DNA from: Roseibium album
GTDB taxonomy: Bacteria; Pseudomonadota; Alphaproteobacteria; Rhizobiales; Stappiaceae
DNA: 64,000 nucleotides
NCBI GenBank assembly: GCA_001404055.1
Contig: CXTY01000014.1
Location: 186,001-250,000 of the forward strand
Reading direction: 5' to 3'
A program made the translations under genes and the position numbers. This document shows, piece after piece, positions 55,713-63,649 of the stretch (the first letter of the stretch is position 1; each line of letters starts with the position of its first letter). The notes beneath the pieces were generated by a model. It was not told the DNA's origin. It saw only the letters and a program-made list of their open reading frames with translations, and did not search any database.

Positions 55713-58496
55713 TCAGGCTGCCTTTGCGAGTAGGGTTTCAATGTTGGTCGCGCTCATGGGGCGGCCAAACAGGTAGCCCTGTCCATACTGGCATCCCAAT
55801 CCACGCAACGTCTCAGCTTGGTGGTGGGTTTCAATACCTTCCACCAACAATGCCATTTCATGACCCTTTGCCAGATGAACCACTGACTCAATGACCGCCA
55901 CATCTTTCTTGTTCGAGAACGTTTCTCGAACGAACGCCCGGTCCAGTTTGATCTTGGAAAACGGATACTGGGCAATGTAGCTCAAAGATGAATAGCCAGT
56001 TCCAAAGTCATCGAGTGAGAAGCTGCAGCCTAGTGCTTTCAGCTCTTCCATAAAAAACCGCAGATCGAGACTTTCATCAATGAACAGCGATTCCGTGACC
56101 TCGAGGTCCAGACGGTCCGCAGGAAAGCGTGTGCGCTCCAACGCCTCTGTGACCGTGGTCACAAGATTTCCCCGGCAGAACTGTATCGCAGACAGGTTGA
56201 TCGATACCCGCAATGGACTGCTCCAGGACAAGGCCTCTTTCATGCCCCGGTTCAACGCCCATGCCCCCAGTTCAACGATGTAGCCGTTTTCTTCGGCAAT
56301 GGGCACGAACTCAGCAGGCGAGATTGGCCCCAATTGTCGGTTGTCCCATCTAAGAAGGGCTTCGACGCCGAACAGGGAATTGTCCTTCAAGTTGACGAGC
56401 GGCTGATAATCAAGCCGCAGTTCGTCTCTTGAAATAGCTTTGAATAGTTCAGTTTCCAATTTGCGCCGCCGCTGTAGCGAATCTGACATTTCTTCACGGA
56501 ACGCCACAACCGGTGTCCTGACTTCGCGGCTGGCCTTAGCCAGGGCGTTTCCGGACATCTTGAGAAGATCATCTGCGGAAGTTTCACTGTCGGAAAGCAC
56601 GTACCCGAATTTGAGTTGAACTGAAATCCTGGCACCTTCGATCGTGAAATCTTCTCCAATGACATTTTGAATGGTTTCGACGAATTCAAGTTCGCTTTCA
56701 TTCTCAGGTTCGGCAACAAAAACTCCAGCAAAAACGTTGGCGGTGATAGCTGCCCATGACACGTTTTCAGGCATGTGGTTCTTGAGGCGTGCTGCCACTG
56801 CCTGCCGAAGCCTGTCGCCGTAAGAAAAACCAAGCGAAGCCACAATCTGATCAAAATTGGAAATGGAGAACTGAAGAAGGCAATAGGTTTGGCCACCAAA
56901 TTTCCGGAGGAATTCCGGGCTAGACAATGAGTCTTCCAGGCCGCTCCTGTTCAGCAAACCCGTTATCGGGTCGTACTGCGCGAGAAATTCCAGACGGTCG
57001 GCATATTCTCTTTGCTCTGTGACATCCCTGCAGGTGATACAGGCGACAGATTGCTTTTCGTCACCCTTTCGACCTTTAGTGCGCGCCACCCTGCTTTGTG
57101 ACTTGGTGACCACGAATTCAATTAACTGCCTTTTCCCGTGCGCTTGAGATACCGGAAGTGTCTTGGGAACTGGATTTGCAGAAGTTGGGCTACCAAGCAC
57201 CGTGAGAGCTTCTTCTGCGAGCACTGTAGGCAGAACAGATCTTGCGGTCTTGCCGACCAGGGCTTCATTACCAAAAAGTTCGCGGGCGATGTTACTTGCG
57301 GCTGTTATCTTGCCATCGCGATCGAGAACCACGATCGCATCAAAGCTATCCTCAAAAACGTGCCCCAGCATTTGTTGACTGTTGTGATGTTTAACAGTCG
57401 CCAGGTGAGACAGGAGCTTCAGGAATCCAAGTTCTCTGAGCACAATGCACAAGGCGGCCAGGGTCAGAAGAATGTGAGCACTTGCTGTAGGCACGAGAAC
57501 AGGTGCCGACTTTTGAACGAGGAAAGCAACCAGCTCGATTGCAACTGCCGTCAAGGCCAAAATACCCGCCTTGATTGCCCATCCTTCTATCCTGGTGAAC
57601 ATCAAAAGCAGGAAGACTGTCAGCGCCAGGACAAGGGCGACGAATTCTCCTTTGAGCACCAACGCCCTGTCTTGCAGAAGGGTCTCGGCTCCAAGTGCCT
57701 GGATTACACTGCCTGGAAGAATTTCAAACACAGGCACGGGAAAGAGGTCACGAAGTTCAAGGGCACTCGCCCCGATGATCACTTTCTTATCACGGAATAG
57801 TTCGGGATTTGCGGTACCGCTAATTACATCGACGAGTGAGACGCGTGCCATCTCGTCAATTGCGATGCTGTAGTCAAGTTGGAACGAACCAATGGTTTCA
57901 CCACTGTATTCTCCCAGCAATGCAGCCGCAGATACTTCTGAAACGCCAGCGATTTCGTAGCCGTAGAGATTTCTCCAGATCCGGCTGTCGCGCTCCATTG
58001 GCACCATGACGACAACAGGCCAGGCAACATCGAGAAACTGTTCCAATGGCTGGTTGAAAACTTCGCCTTCCGATCCATCAGAAGAAGCTGCCTGCCGAAA
58101 GGTTGCAAGACTGACGTTGCCGGCTTTTTCGAACGCCTTGGCGAGCAGTTGATCATCTACGGGATTGGACGCGGAACTGAAATCGACATCATAAACAATG
58201 TCCTGCGCACCTGATTTTGACAGAATATCTGTCAGTTTGGCAAAAACCCGACGAGGCAAAGGCCAAACACCAAGCTCATTCAAACTCTTGGCATCAATAT
58301 CAACTTGAATGATTTTACCGGTAACCGGCCGGTGGTCGAGTTTGAATCTCGTTTCCCACAACAGCCTGTCAATCGTCTCTGGAGCGCCAAATCCGCGCAA
58401 AACAGCCACACACGCAACAATAGTTATTGCGATCAAGAAGGCGTTTAAAACACGCTTGCCGTATTTTGCTGGCCAAATCCCCACGTTTTCGCCCAA
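55713..58496 (-). CDS. CHASE2-PAS-GGDEF(degenerate)-EAL membrane phosphodiesterase
   Basis: The 927-residue protein has an N-terminal helix, a periplasmic CHASE2 domain (about 40-290), three membrane helices (about 295-375), PAS (about 385-505), a GGDEF-fold (about 515-670) whose motif is lost (NVFAGVF), and EAL (about 680-925). The EAL set is complete: VEALLRW, NLSAIQF, LEVTESLF, LDDFGTGYSSL, KLDRAF and VEGIE. It should hydrolyse c-di-GMP in response to an envelope signal. It lies 63 bp after a FecR-domain gene and is probably its operon partner. The TTG start at 58496 is uncertain; GTG 58484 is possible. Confidence 0.9.
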   Translation of the reverse strand: MGENVGIWPAKYGKRVLNAFLIAITIVACVAVLRGFGAPETIDRLLWETRFKLDHRPVTGKIIQVDIDAKSLNELGVWPLPRRVFAKLTDILSKSGAQDIVYDVDFSSASNPVDDQLLAKAFEKAGNVSLATFRQAASSDGSEGEVFNQPLEQFLDVAWPVVVMVPMERDSRIWRNLYGYEIAGVSEVSAAALLGEYSGETIGSFQLDYSIAIDEMARVSLVDVISGTANPELFRDKKVIIGASALELRDLFPVPVFEILPGSVIQALGAETLLQDRALVLKGEFVALVLALTVFLLLMFTRIEGWAIKAGILALTAVAIELVAFLVQKSAPVLVPTASAHILLTLAALCIVLRELGFLKLLSHLATVKHHNSQQMLGHVFEDSFDAIVVLDRDGKITAASNIARELFGNEALVGKTARSVLPTVLAEEALTVLGSPTSANPVPKTLPVSQAHGKRQLIEFVVTKSQSRVARTKGRKGDEKQSVACITCRDVTEQREYADRLEFLAQYDPITGLLNRSGLEDSLSSPEFLRKFGGQTYCLLQFSISNFDQIVASLGFSYGDRLRQAVAARLKNHMPENVSWAAITANVFAGVFVAEPENESELEFVETIQNVIGEDFTIEGARISVQLKFGYVLSDSETSADDLLKMSGNALAKASREVRTPVVAFREEMSDSLQRRRKLETELFKAISRDELRLDYQPLVNLKDNSLFGVEALLRWDNRQLGPISPAEFVPIAEENGYIVELGAWALNRGMKEALSWSSPLRVSINLSAIQFCRGNLVTTVTEALERTRFPADRLDLEVTESLFIDESLDLRFFMEELKALGCSFSLDDFGTGYSSLSYIAQYPFSKIKLDRAFVRETFSNKKDVAVIESVVHLAKGHEMALLVEGIETHHQAETLRGLGCQYGQGYLFGRPMSATNIETLLAKAA

Positions 58497-58559
58497 TTGA
58501 TTTTCAGAAAATTCCCTGGTTCATAAAGAGGTTTTTCTCAACCCTTCGTTACCAAGCTT

Positions 58560-59642
58560 CTAATTATTCCCGTTTCCATTTCCATTTCCATTGCCACCGG
58601 AATTGCCGTTGCTGTTTCCGTTGCCATTGCCACCGGAATTGCCATTGCTGTTTCCGTTGCCATTGCCACCGGAATTGCCATTGCTGTTTCCGTTGCTATT
58701 GCCACCGCCATTTCCGTTGTCACCGGAATTACCGTTGCTGTTGCCACCGCCATTTCCGTTGTCACCGGAATTGCCGTTGCTGTTGCCACCGGAGTTTCCG
58801 TTGTCACCGGAATTGCCGTTGCTGTTCCCGTTGCCCTGACCGTTTGAAGAAGAGCCGCCGAACAATCCACCAAAGACGCCGCCACTATTGTTGGTGGCGG
58901 AGTTTTGTGCGGCATTTGCTGATGCAACCGTCGGAATATTTTTAACTTTGGGTGTCTCGAATGCGGGCGGACGCTTGCTACCAGCTTTAACAACCGGCTT
59001 GGTTTTGCCACCAACAGTCAGGCCAACATTTTTGGAGGGAGCACTTGATGCATTTTGGCCAGCCGTCAGATCAGCTCTGTCGCCGGATGCAAAATCTTCT
59101 ACTTCAACAACGCCGCGCTTTACCGATACATTTGCTGTCTTGGAACGAACAGCGACTGTGAAAAGGGTTCCTTTTACTACAGCTGCCATGAACGGCGTTT
59201 CGACAACAAAATGCGGACGGGACCTCTTTGCAACGTCGACCTCGATCGACCCTTTGCGTTGAAGCAAGGTAGTCCTGCCGTTTTGGCTACGGTGCTTGGA
59301 AATAGCAAAAGTCGTGTTAGGCCCAACCGAGATTGACTCGGCACCGCGAGAAACCAGCGCCCTTGCACCGGCACGCGTTCCCAAAGTGTAGCCCTTCTTG
59401 AATTCCATCCCTCTGCGCACGCGAACAGCTTGCATGTCCGGGGCCACAAAATAGGCAACGCCAGAGACACGCTTAATAACCCATTCCTGTGCATTCGCGT
59501 TTGTCGCAAAAACCAAAACAAGGATGGATGTGATCATGGCTGCAAGAACAGTGGCCAGACCGCTCCTCAACCTGGCCGGAATGGTCGGCTTGGCAAGAAA
59601 CCTCAGAACCCTGAAACTGCCACATAATTCAAAGTCAGCCAT
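58560..59642 (-). CDS. Exported FecR-domain protein with Asn-Gly-Ser repeat tail (copy nearest the CHASE2 gene)
   Basis: The 360-residue protein has a long signal sequence (hydrophobic about 30-50, cleavage after ANA), a FecR-type beta domain (about 52-225, with VETPFMAAVVKGTLFTVAV and VEVEDFASGDRADLTAGQ), a Pro/Lys linker, a conserved GLFGGSSSNGQGN junction, and about 92 residues of N/G/S repeats such as GNSGDNGNGGGNSN. It lacks the anti-sigma transmembrane arrangement of true FecR. An identical layout is found in the next gene. It probably acts in the periplasm or at the surface; the tail may be a flexible or aggregating segment. It precedes the CHASE2-EAL gene by 63 bp. Confidence 0.87.
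   Translation of the reverse strand: MADFELCGSFRVLRFLAKPTIPARLRSGLATVLAAMITSILVLVFATNANAQEWVIKRVSGVAYFVAPDMQAVRVRRGMEFKKGYTLGTRAGARALVSRGAESISVGPNTTFAISKHRSQNGRTTLLQRKGSIEVDVAKRSRPHFVVETPFMAAVVKGTLFTVAVRSKTANVSVKRGVVEVEDFASGDRADLTAGQNASSAPSKNVGLTVGGKTKPVVKAGSKRPPAFETPKVKNIPTVASANAAQNSATNNSGGVFGGLFGGSSSNGQGNGNSNGNSGDNGNSGGNSNGNSGDNGNGGGNSNGNSGDNGNGGGNSNGNSNGNSGGNGNGNSNGNSGGNGNGNSNGNSGGNGNGNGNGNN
58563..58838 (-). repeat. N/G/S-coding repeat tract of the proximal FecR-domain gene
   Basis: Short imperfect repeats built from GGN, AAY and AGC-type codons encode about 92 residues of Asn, Gly and Ser with occasional Asp. Units such as GNSGDNGNGGGNSN recur. Confidence 0.85.
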
Positions 59643-59780
59643 TGCGGAGCCACCTGTTCAGAAAAATCTAGGCAACTTTACGCATGAAGCGTTTAACTTA
59701 AAGTGAAATTCACAAGTTAAACCCTCGACTTCAAGCCATATCCGAGCTCAAAAGAAGAATATTTCTGGTATTTCAAAAAT

Positions 59781-59809
59781 CATTACAAACAAAAAATTAA
59801 TAGAAGTTG
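59781..59809 (-). promoter_or_regulatory. Conserved element upstream of the proximal FecR-domain gene
   Basis: The plus-strand sequence CATTACAAACAAA followed by TTAATAGAAGTTG lies about 140-167 bp before the gene's ATG. A close match stands at the same distance before the middle copy. It is either a shared upstream regulatory element or carried by the duplication. Confidence 0.45.
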
Positions 59810-59854
59810 CTAGCTGATGACATTGATACTTTCAACGGCATCACAAGAGGAAAA

Positions 59855-61084
59855 TTATTTTTTGCCGTTGCCATTGCCATTGGAGTTTCCGTTGCCGTTA
59901 CCACCGGAATTCCCGTTGCTGTTGCCATTGGAGTTTCCGTTGCTATTGCCGCCGGAGTTTCCGTTGCTATTGCCGCCGGAATTCCCGTTGCTATTGCCGC
60001 CGGAGTTCCCGTTGCTATTGCCGCCGGAATTCCCGTTGCCGCTGCCGCCGGAGTTCCCGTTGCTATTGCCGCCGGAGTTTCCGTTGCTATTGCCGCCGGA
60101 GTTTCCGTTGCTATTGCCGCCGGAATTCCCGTTGCTATTGCCGCCGGAGTTCCCGTTGCTATTGCCGCCGGAATTCCCGTTGCCGCTGCCGCCGGAGTTG
60201 CCGTTGCTGTTGCCACCGGAGTTCCCGTTGCCGCTGCCACCGGAGTTCCCGTTGCTATTACCACCGGAGTTCCCGTTGCCATTGCCATCGGAGTTACCGT
60301 TGCCCTGCCCGCTTGAAGAAGACCCACCGAATAGTCCGCTGAAGAAACCACCACTCTTCTTTGCCCCACTTCCGGGCACATTTTTGGCCTTTGGTGTCTC
60401 AAACGCAGGTGGCCGTTTGAGGCCAGCGCGTACGGCCGGTCGGGTTCTACCGCCAACGACAAGTCCTACCTTCCTTGAAGGAACGCTTGTAGCGTGCTGC
60501 CCCGCGATCAGTTCAGCTTTATCGCCCGAAGCAAAATCTTCAACTTCAACGGTCCCGCGCCGAACCGTGACCTTGGCCGATAGTGAGTGAACAGCGACCT
60601 TAAAACGCGTTCCCTTGACGACAGCAGCCATGAACGGGGTTTCGACGACAAAATGCGGGCGAGATCTCTTGGCGACAGATACGTCGATAAATCCCCTGCG
60701 TTGCAGCAGTGTCGTCCGCCCATTCCGGCTGCGACGTTTCGAGATTGCGAATGTCGTATTGGGACCCACAGAAATTGTTTCGGCACCACGCGCGATCTGA
60801 GCTCTAGCACCCGAACGCGTGCCCAAGGTGTAGCCCTTTATGAACTCCATTCCTTTGCGCACACGAACAGTGGTCATGCCCGGCGCTACAAAATAAACGA
60901 TGCCGGAAACACGCTTGACGACCCACTCCTCGGCCTGCGCTCTTGTCGCGCCACCAGGAAACTCGCCGGAAATCAACAGGACAGCAAAACAGATCGCCAA
61001 AGCACTGCTAAACCGTTTTGGAATAGTCAGCTCAGCAAGGAACTTCAGTACCTTGACGCTATTACAGATATTTATGCCAACCAT
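59855..61084 (-). CDS. Exported FecR-domain protein with 24-bp-repeat N/G/S tail (middle copy)
   Basis: From ATG 61084 the protein has 409 residues. That start is chosen because the residues after it (MVGINICNSVKVLKFLAE) align with the start of the downstream paralogue and the upstream bases match too. Layout: signal peptide ending RAQA, FecR domain (VETPFMAAVVKGTRFKVAV, VEVEDFASGDKAELIAGQ), GLFGGSSSSGQGN junction, then about 150 residues of octapeptide repeats (NSNGNSGG or SGNGNSGG). The core is closely similar to that of the downstream copy, indicating a recent duplication. The repeat tail has itself expanded, with a 126-bp stretch duplicated exactly. Confidence 0.87.
   Translation of the reverse strand: MVGINICNSVKVLKFLAELTIPKRFSSALAICFAVLLISGEFPGGATRAQAEEWVVKRVSGIVYFVAPGMTTVRVRKGMEFIKGYTLGTRSGARAQIARGAETISVGPNTTFAISKRRSRNGRTTLLQRRGFIDVSVAKRSRPHFVVETPFMAAVVKGTRFKVAVHSLSAKVTVRRGTVEVEDFASGDKAELIAGQHATSVPSRKVGLVVGGRTRPAVRAGLKRPPAFETPKAKNVPGSGAKKSGGFFSGLFGGSSSSGQGNGNSDGNGNGNSGGNSNGNSGGSGNGNSGGNSNGNSGGSGNGNSGGNSNGNSGGNSNGNSGGNSNGNSGGNSNGNSGGNSNGNSGGSGNGNSGGNSNGNSGGNSNGNSGGNSNGNSGGNSNGNSNGNSNGNSGGNGNGNSNGNGNGKK
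59861..60309 (-). repeat. Tandem 24-bp repeat array coding octapeptides in the middle FecR-domain gene
   Basis: About 17 tandem units of 24 bp encode NSNGNSGG and variants (SGNGNSGG, NGNGNSNG). A higher-order duplication is present: 59930-60055 recurs identically at 60074-60199, an offset of 144 bp (six units). The array is entirely in frame. Confidence 0.9.
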
Positions 61085-61218
61085 TACGGATCTGCCTGCA
61101 CTAAAACTCAATTGACTCTACGCAAGACATAACGAGATTGGAATAGAAATCGCAAGCCCGATTGCTGTATTCAAATCGTATCTATTACCAAAAACGAAAT
61201 CATGGAATTTTAAATGTT

Positions 61219-61247
61219 CATTGCAAACAAATATTTATTAGAAGTTG
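61219..61247 (-). promoter_or_regulatory. Conserved element upstream of the middle FecR-domain gene
   Basis: CATTGCAAACAAA followed by TTATTAGAAGTTG (plus strand) lies about 135-163 bp before ATG 61084, matching the element at 59781-59809 in sequence and distance. Confidence 0.45.
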
Positions 61248-61373
61248 GAAGCCAAACTCTCTGATACCTCCAACACCAACAAAAAATCAATTCGAGCGCT
61301 GTTTTACAATTTCAGCGCTCGACGAAGTCAGTCAGTTTTTAGAACCCAATCAGGTTTCAGCGAAGAAACAAGT

Positions 61374-62459
61374 CTAATTCTTGCCCTTACCGCCGGAATT
61401 ACCGTTGCCATCGCCGCCGGAGTTTCCATTTCCATTCCCACCGGAGTTTCCGTTAGTTCCGGAATTTCCATTTCCGTTACCGCCGGAGTTTCCGTTAGTT
61501 CCGGAATTTCCATTTCCGTTACCGCCGGAGTTTCCGTTGCCGTTACTTCCGGAACTGCTGTTACCACCAGAGTTTCCATTGCTATTACCAGCGGCATTTC
61601 CATTGCTGCTGGCACTGGCCGATTGTCCATTATTACTTTTGCTGGTGCTGCTGCCCGCAAAACTGTTTGCCTGCCCTTGACCTTGATTGTTGGCAACCTT
61701 GGCCTTCGCCGGAGACGCGGGAACATTTTTCACAATACGGGTAGTGAATGCGGGCGCCCGCTTTGGGCCGGATTGAACTTCAGGTTTGGTTTTGCCTGCA
61801 ACAGACAAACCCACACGCCTTGTGGGACTTGTCGAGGCGGACTGACCTGCTGAAACGTCCGCACGATCTCCTGACGCAAAGTCCTGAACATTAACCGTGC
61901 CGCGCCCAACATTGACTGAAGCACTGTTTCGATTGACCCGGACCTTGAAACTCGTTCCCTTCACAACTGCTGCCAGGAACGGTGTCTCTACGCGAAAATG
62001 CCGGTACCACCTCCGGCTCACATCGACTTCAACCTGACCTCGGTCCTGGTAGATTACTGTGCGCTTGACCAAAATGCCTTTCGGTTCGAGCGTTACAACC
62101 GAGTTAGGTGAAATAACAAATTTCTCTTTACCGCGGGAAAATGCAATCCGACCATTTCCCGTTTTGACTTTCCAACCTTTGCGAACAGTCATGCCACGTT
62201 TGACGACCAGCGTTTCACCCTGCTTTGTCTCAACCACAACGCGGCCTGAAACACGCTGAACTTGCCAGTGCCAGGAATTCTCATTTGGCTGGTTTTCGGC
62301 GGCTAGCCCCTCAAAAGCCAGTCCAAAAAATATCATTATGGTGAGGAAAAATCCCAAAGTCAGGTGAATAAGACCCGCATTTGCACGTTCCACTGACGAA
62401 CGACAGATCGCATCGTTTTCACCACAGGCAATTTGGTTTGACAAACTATAACCAGACAT
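61374..62459 (-). CDS. Exported FecR-domain protein with N/G/S repeat tail (distal copy)
   Basis: From ATG 62459 (AGAGGCGATC upstream) the protein has 361 residues. It has a hydrophobic signal segment (LTLGFFLTIMIFFGLAFEGLA), a FecR domain (VETPFLAAVVKGTSFKVRV, VNVQDFASGDRADVSAGQ), a Gln/Ser-rich linker and about 75 residues of repeats (NGNSGGNGNGNSGTNGNSGG) ending KGKN. It is more diverged from the other two copies, with a distinct N-terminus and no GLFGGSSS junction. It is first in transcription order; roughly 290 bp separate it from the middle copy, so each may have its own promoter. Confidence 0.85.
   Translation of the reverse strand: MSGYSLSNQIACGENDAICRSSVERANAGLIHLTLGFFLTIMIFFGLAFEGLAAENQPNENSWHWQVQRVSGRVVVETKQGETLVVKRGMTVRKGWKVKTGNGRIAFSRGKEKFVISPNSVVTLEPKGILVKRTVIYQDRGQVEVDVSRRWYRHFRVETPFLAAVVKGTSFKVRVNRNSASVNVGRGTVNVQDFASGDRADVSAGQSASTSPTRRVGLSVAGKTKPEVQSGPKRAPAFTTRIVKNVPASPAKAKVANNQGQGQANSFAGSSTSKSNNGQSASASSNGNAAGNSNGNSGGNSSSGSNGNGNSGGNGNGNSGTNGNSGGNGNGNSGTNGNSGGNGNGNSGGDGNGNSGGKGKN
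61387..61605 (-). repeat. N/G/S-coding repeat tract of the distal FecR-domain gene
   Basis: Imperfect repeats encode about 70 residues; a 36-bp class of unit (GGNGNGNSGTNG) recurs. It is less regular than the array in the middle copy. Confidence 0.8.
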
Positions 62460-62652
62460 GATCGCCTCTTGATGTTGGTTTTTACCCTCGCGCCAAAGGC
62501 TACACACAGCCAATTAATAAGATTTAAAAGAAAATGATAAATATTACCTCTCAAAAATATAACCCAATTTTAATTAAATTATTTCTTCTTCAATTTGCAA
62601 TTAACACTCGATAAGTATTAACATCTGTATTTACAAGCCCACACTTCCTATC

Positions 62653-63393
62653 CTACGCCGATACATTATTTATGTTACGAAAATTCAATATGTCACGTTC
62701 TACTTGCTTGAAAATTTGCACATGATCGATGTTCATTTGATCGACTCCCCAGCGCACTGCCTTTTCAAATACAGTTCGATCGTTCCCGTCATAGAACATT
62801 TGAGTGACTAATCCGGCGTCCCTGGCGTCTCTCACCAGTAACTCATCCATGTCGTCTACGTGGAACTCCAGAATGTGAGCGTCCTGTGTCACAGCTTCGT
62901 CGACAGAACCAACGTGCTTGAACAACACCATGCGCTTGAAGTCAGGTACTTTGGCGCGGGTTTCTGCGCGGATGTCCTCGTCAAAGGAAAAAGTCCAGGC
63001 GTCGTCCAGCATGTCACGTGCGGCGAGCATGTCCCGCACCTCGACCGGGTCACCAGCCTTGATCTCGACATAGGTACCGATCCGCCCTCGGCAGGCATCC
63101 AGAAAAGCGTCAAGGCGTGGTACGCGTTCTCCGGTGAACACGGAACCGAACCAGGAACCTGCGTCAAGCTGGTCGATATCCGCTGATGTCATATCGGAAA
63201 TTCGACCGGATCCGTTAGTTGTGCGATCAACCAATGCGTCATGCATGACATACAAAATACCGTCAGATGATGGCCGGACGTCAAATTCAACCACGTCACC
63301 ACCAAACCCGATCGCTTTTTCGAGTGAAGCGAAAGTGTTCTCGGGCGATACCAGGCAAGCCCCTCGGTGGCACACAATAACGGCTTGTTTCAC
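62653..63393 (-). CDS. Glycerophosphodiester phosphodiesterase
   Basis: From GTG 63393 (GGAG upstream) the protein has 247 residues of the GDPD barrel: HRGACLVSPENTFASLEKAI, EFDVRPSSDGILYVMHD and EIKAGDP later. These give the catalytic His pair and Glu/Asp metal ligands. It hydrolyses glycerophosphodiesters to glycerol-3-phosphate and alcohol. There is no signal peptide, so it acts in the cytoplasm. The frame is open from 63444 but lacks a ribosome site there. Confidence 0.9.
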   Translation of the reverse strand: MKQAVIVCHRGACLVSPENTFASLEKAIGFGGDVVEFDVRPSSDGILYVMHDALVDRTTNGSGRISDMTSADIDQLDAGSWFGSVFTGERVPRLDAFLDACRGRIGTYVEIKAGDPVEVRDMLAARDMLDDAWTFSFDEDIRAETRAKVPDFKRMVLFKHVGSVDEAVTQDAHILEFHVDDMDELLVRDARDAGLVTQMFYDGNDRTVFEKAVRWGVDQMNIDHVQIFKQVERDILNFRNINNVSA

Positions 63394-63649
63394 GTCGTAT
63401 TCTCCTTGTTTCCAAACCATTTGTCTGGAGCAGATCGCGATCAATTGAAAGCTGTTTTAAGGGAAGTAGCCAGACGAATAGCCGTGTTTGTTGATGGGCT
63501 GATGACAGACACCACCGATTACACCCCATTGGTCAAACTGTTCAATCAGAATGAACGGTCAGTCAAATAGCGTTCGGATTTTTTTCGCATATCTAAGGCT
63601 CGCAGCGTTCACGATCGAACGCTTTGGAAATCACTAACGAGGTTTGATC

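Noticed and set aside
59861..60309. Possible CRISPR array because of regular short repeats
   Set aside because: Repeats are directly abutting 24-bp coding units with no unique spacers, and no cas gene is near.
59807..60590. Long plus-strand frames opposite the middle FecR-domain gene (Leu/Pro-rich and Ala/Val-rich proteins)
   Set aside because: The 24-bp repeat is a multiple of three without stop triplets in several frames, so all frames stay open. The minus-strand frame alone carries a signal peptide, FecR domain and ribosome site.
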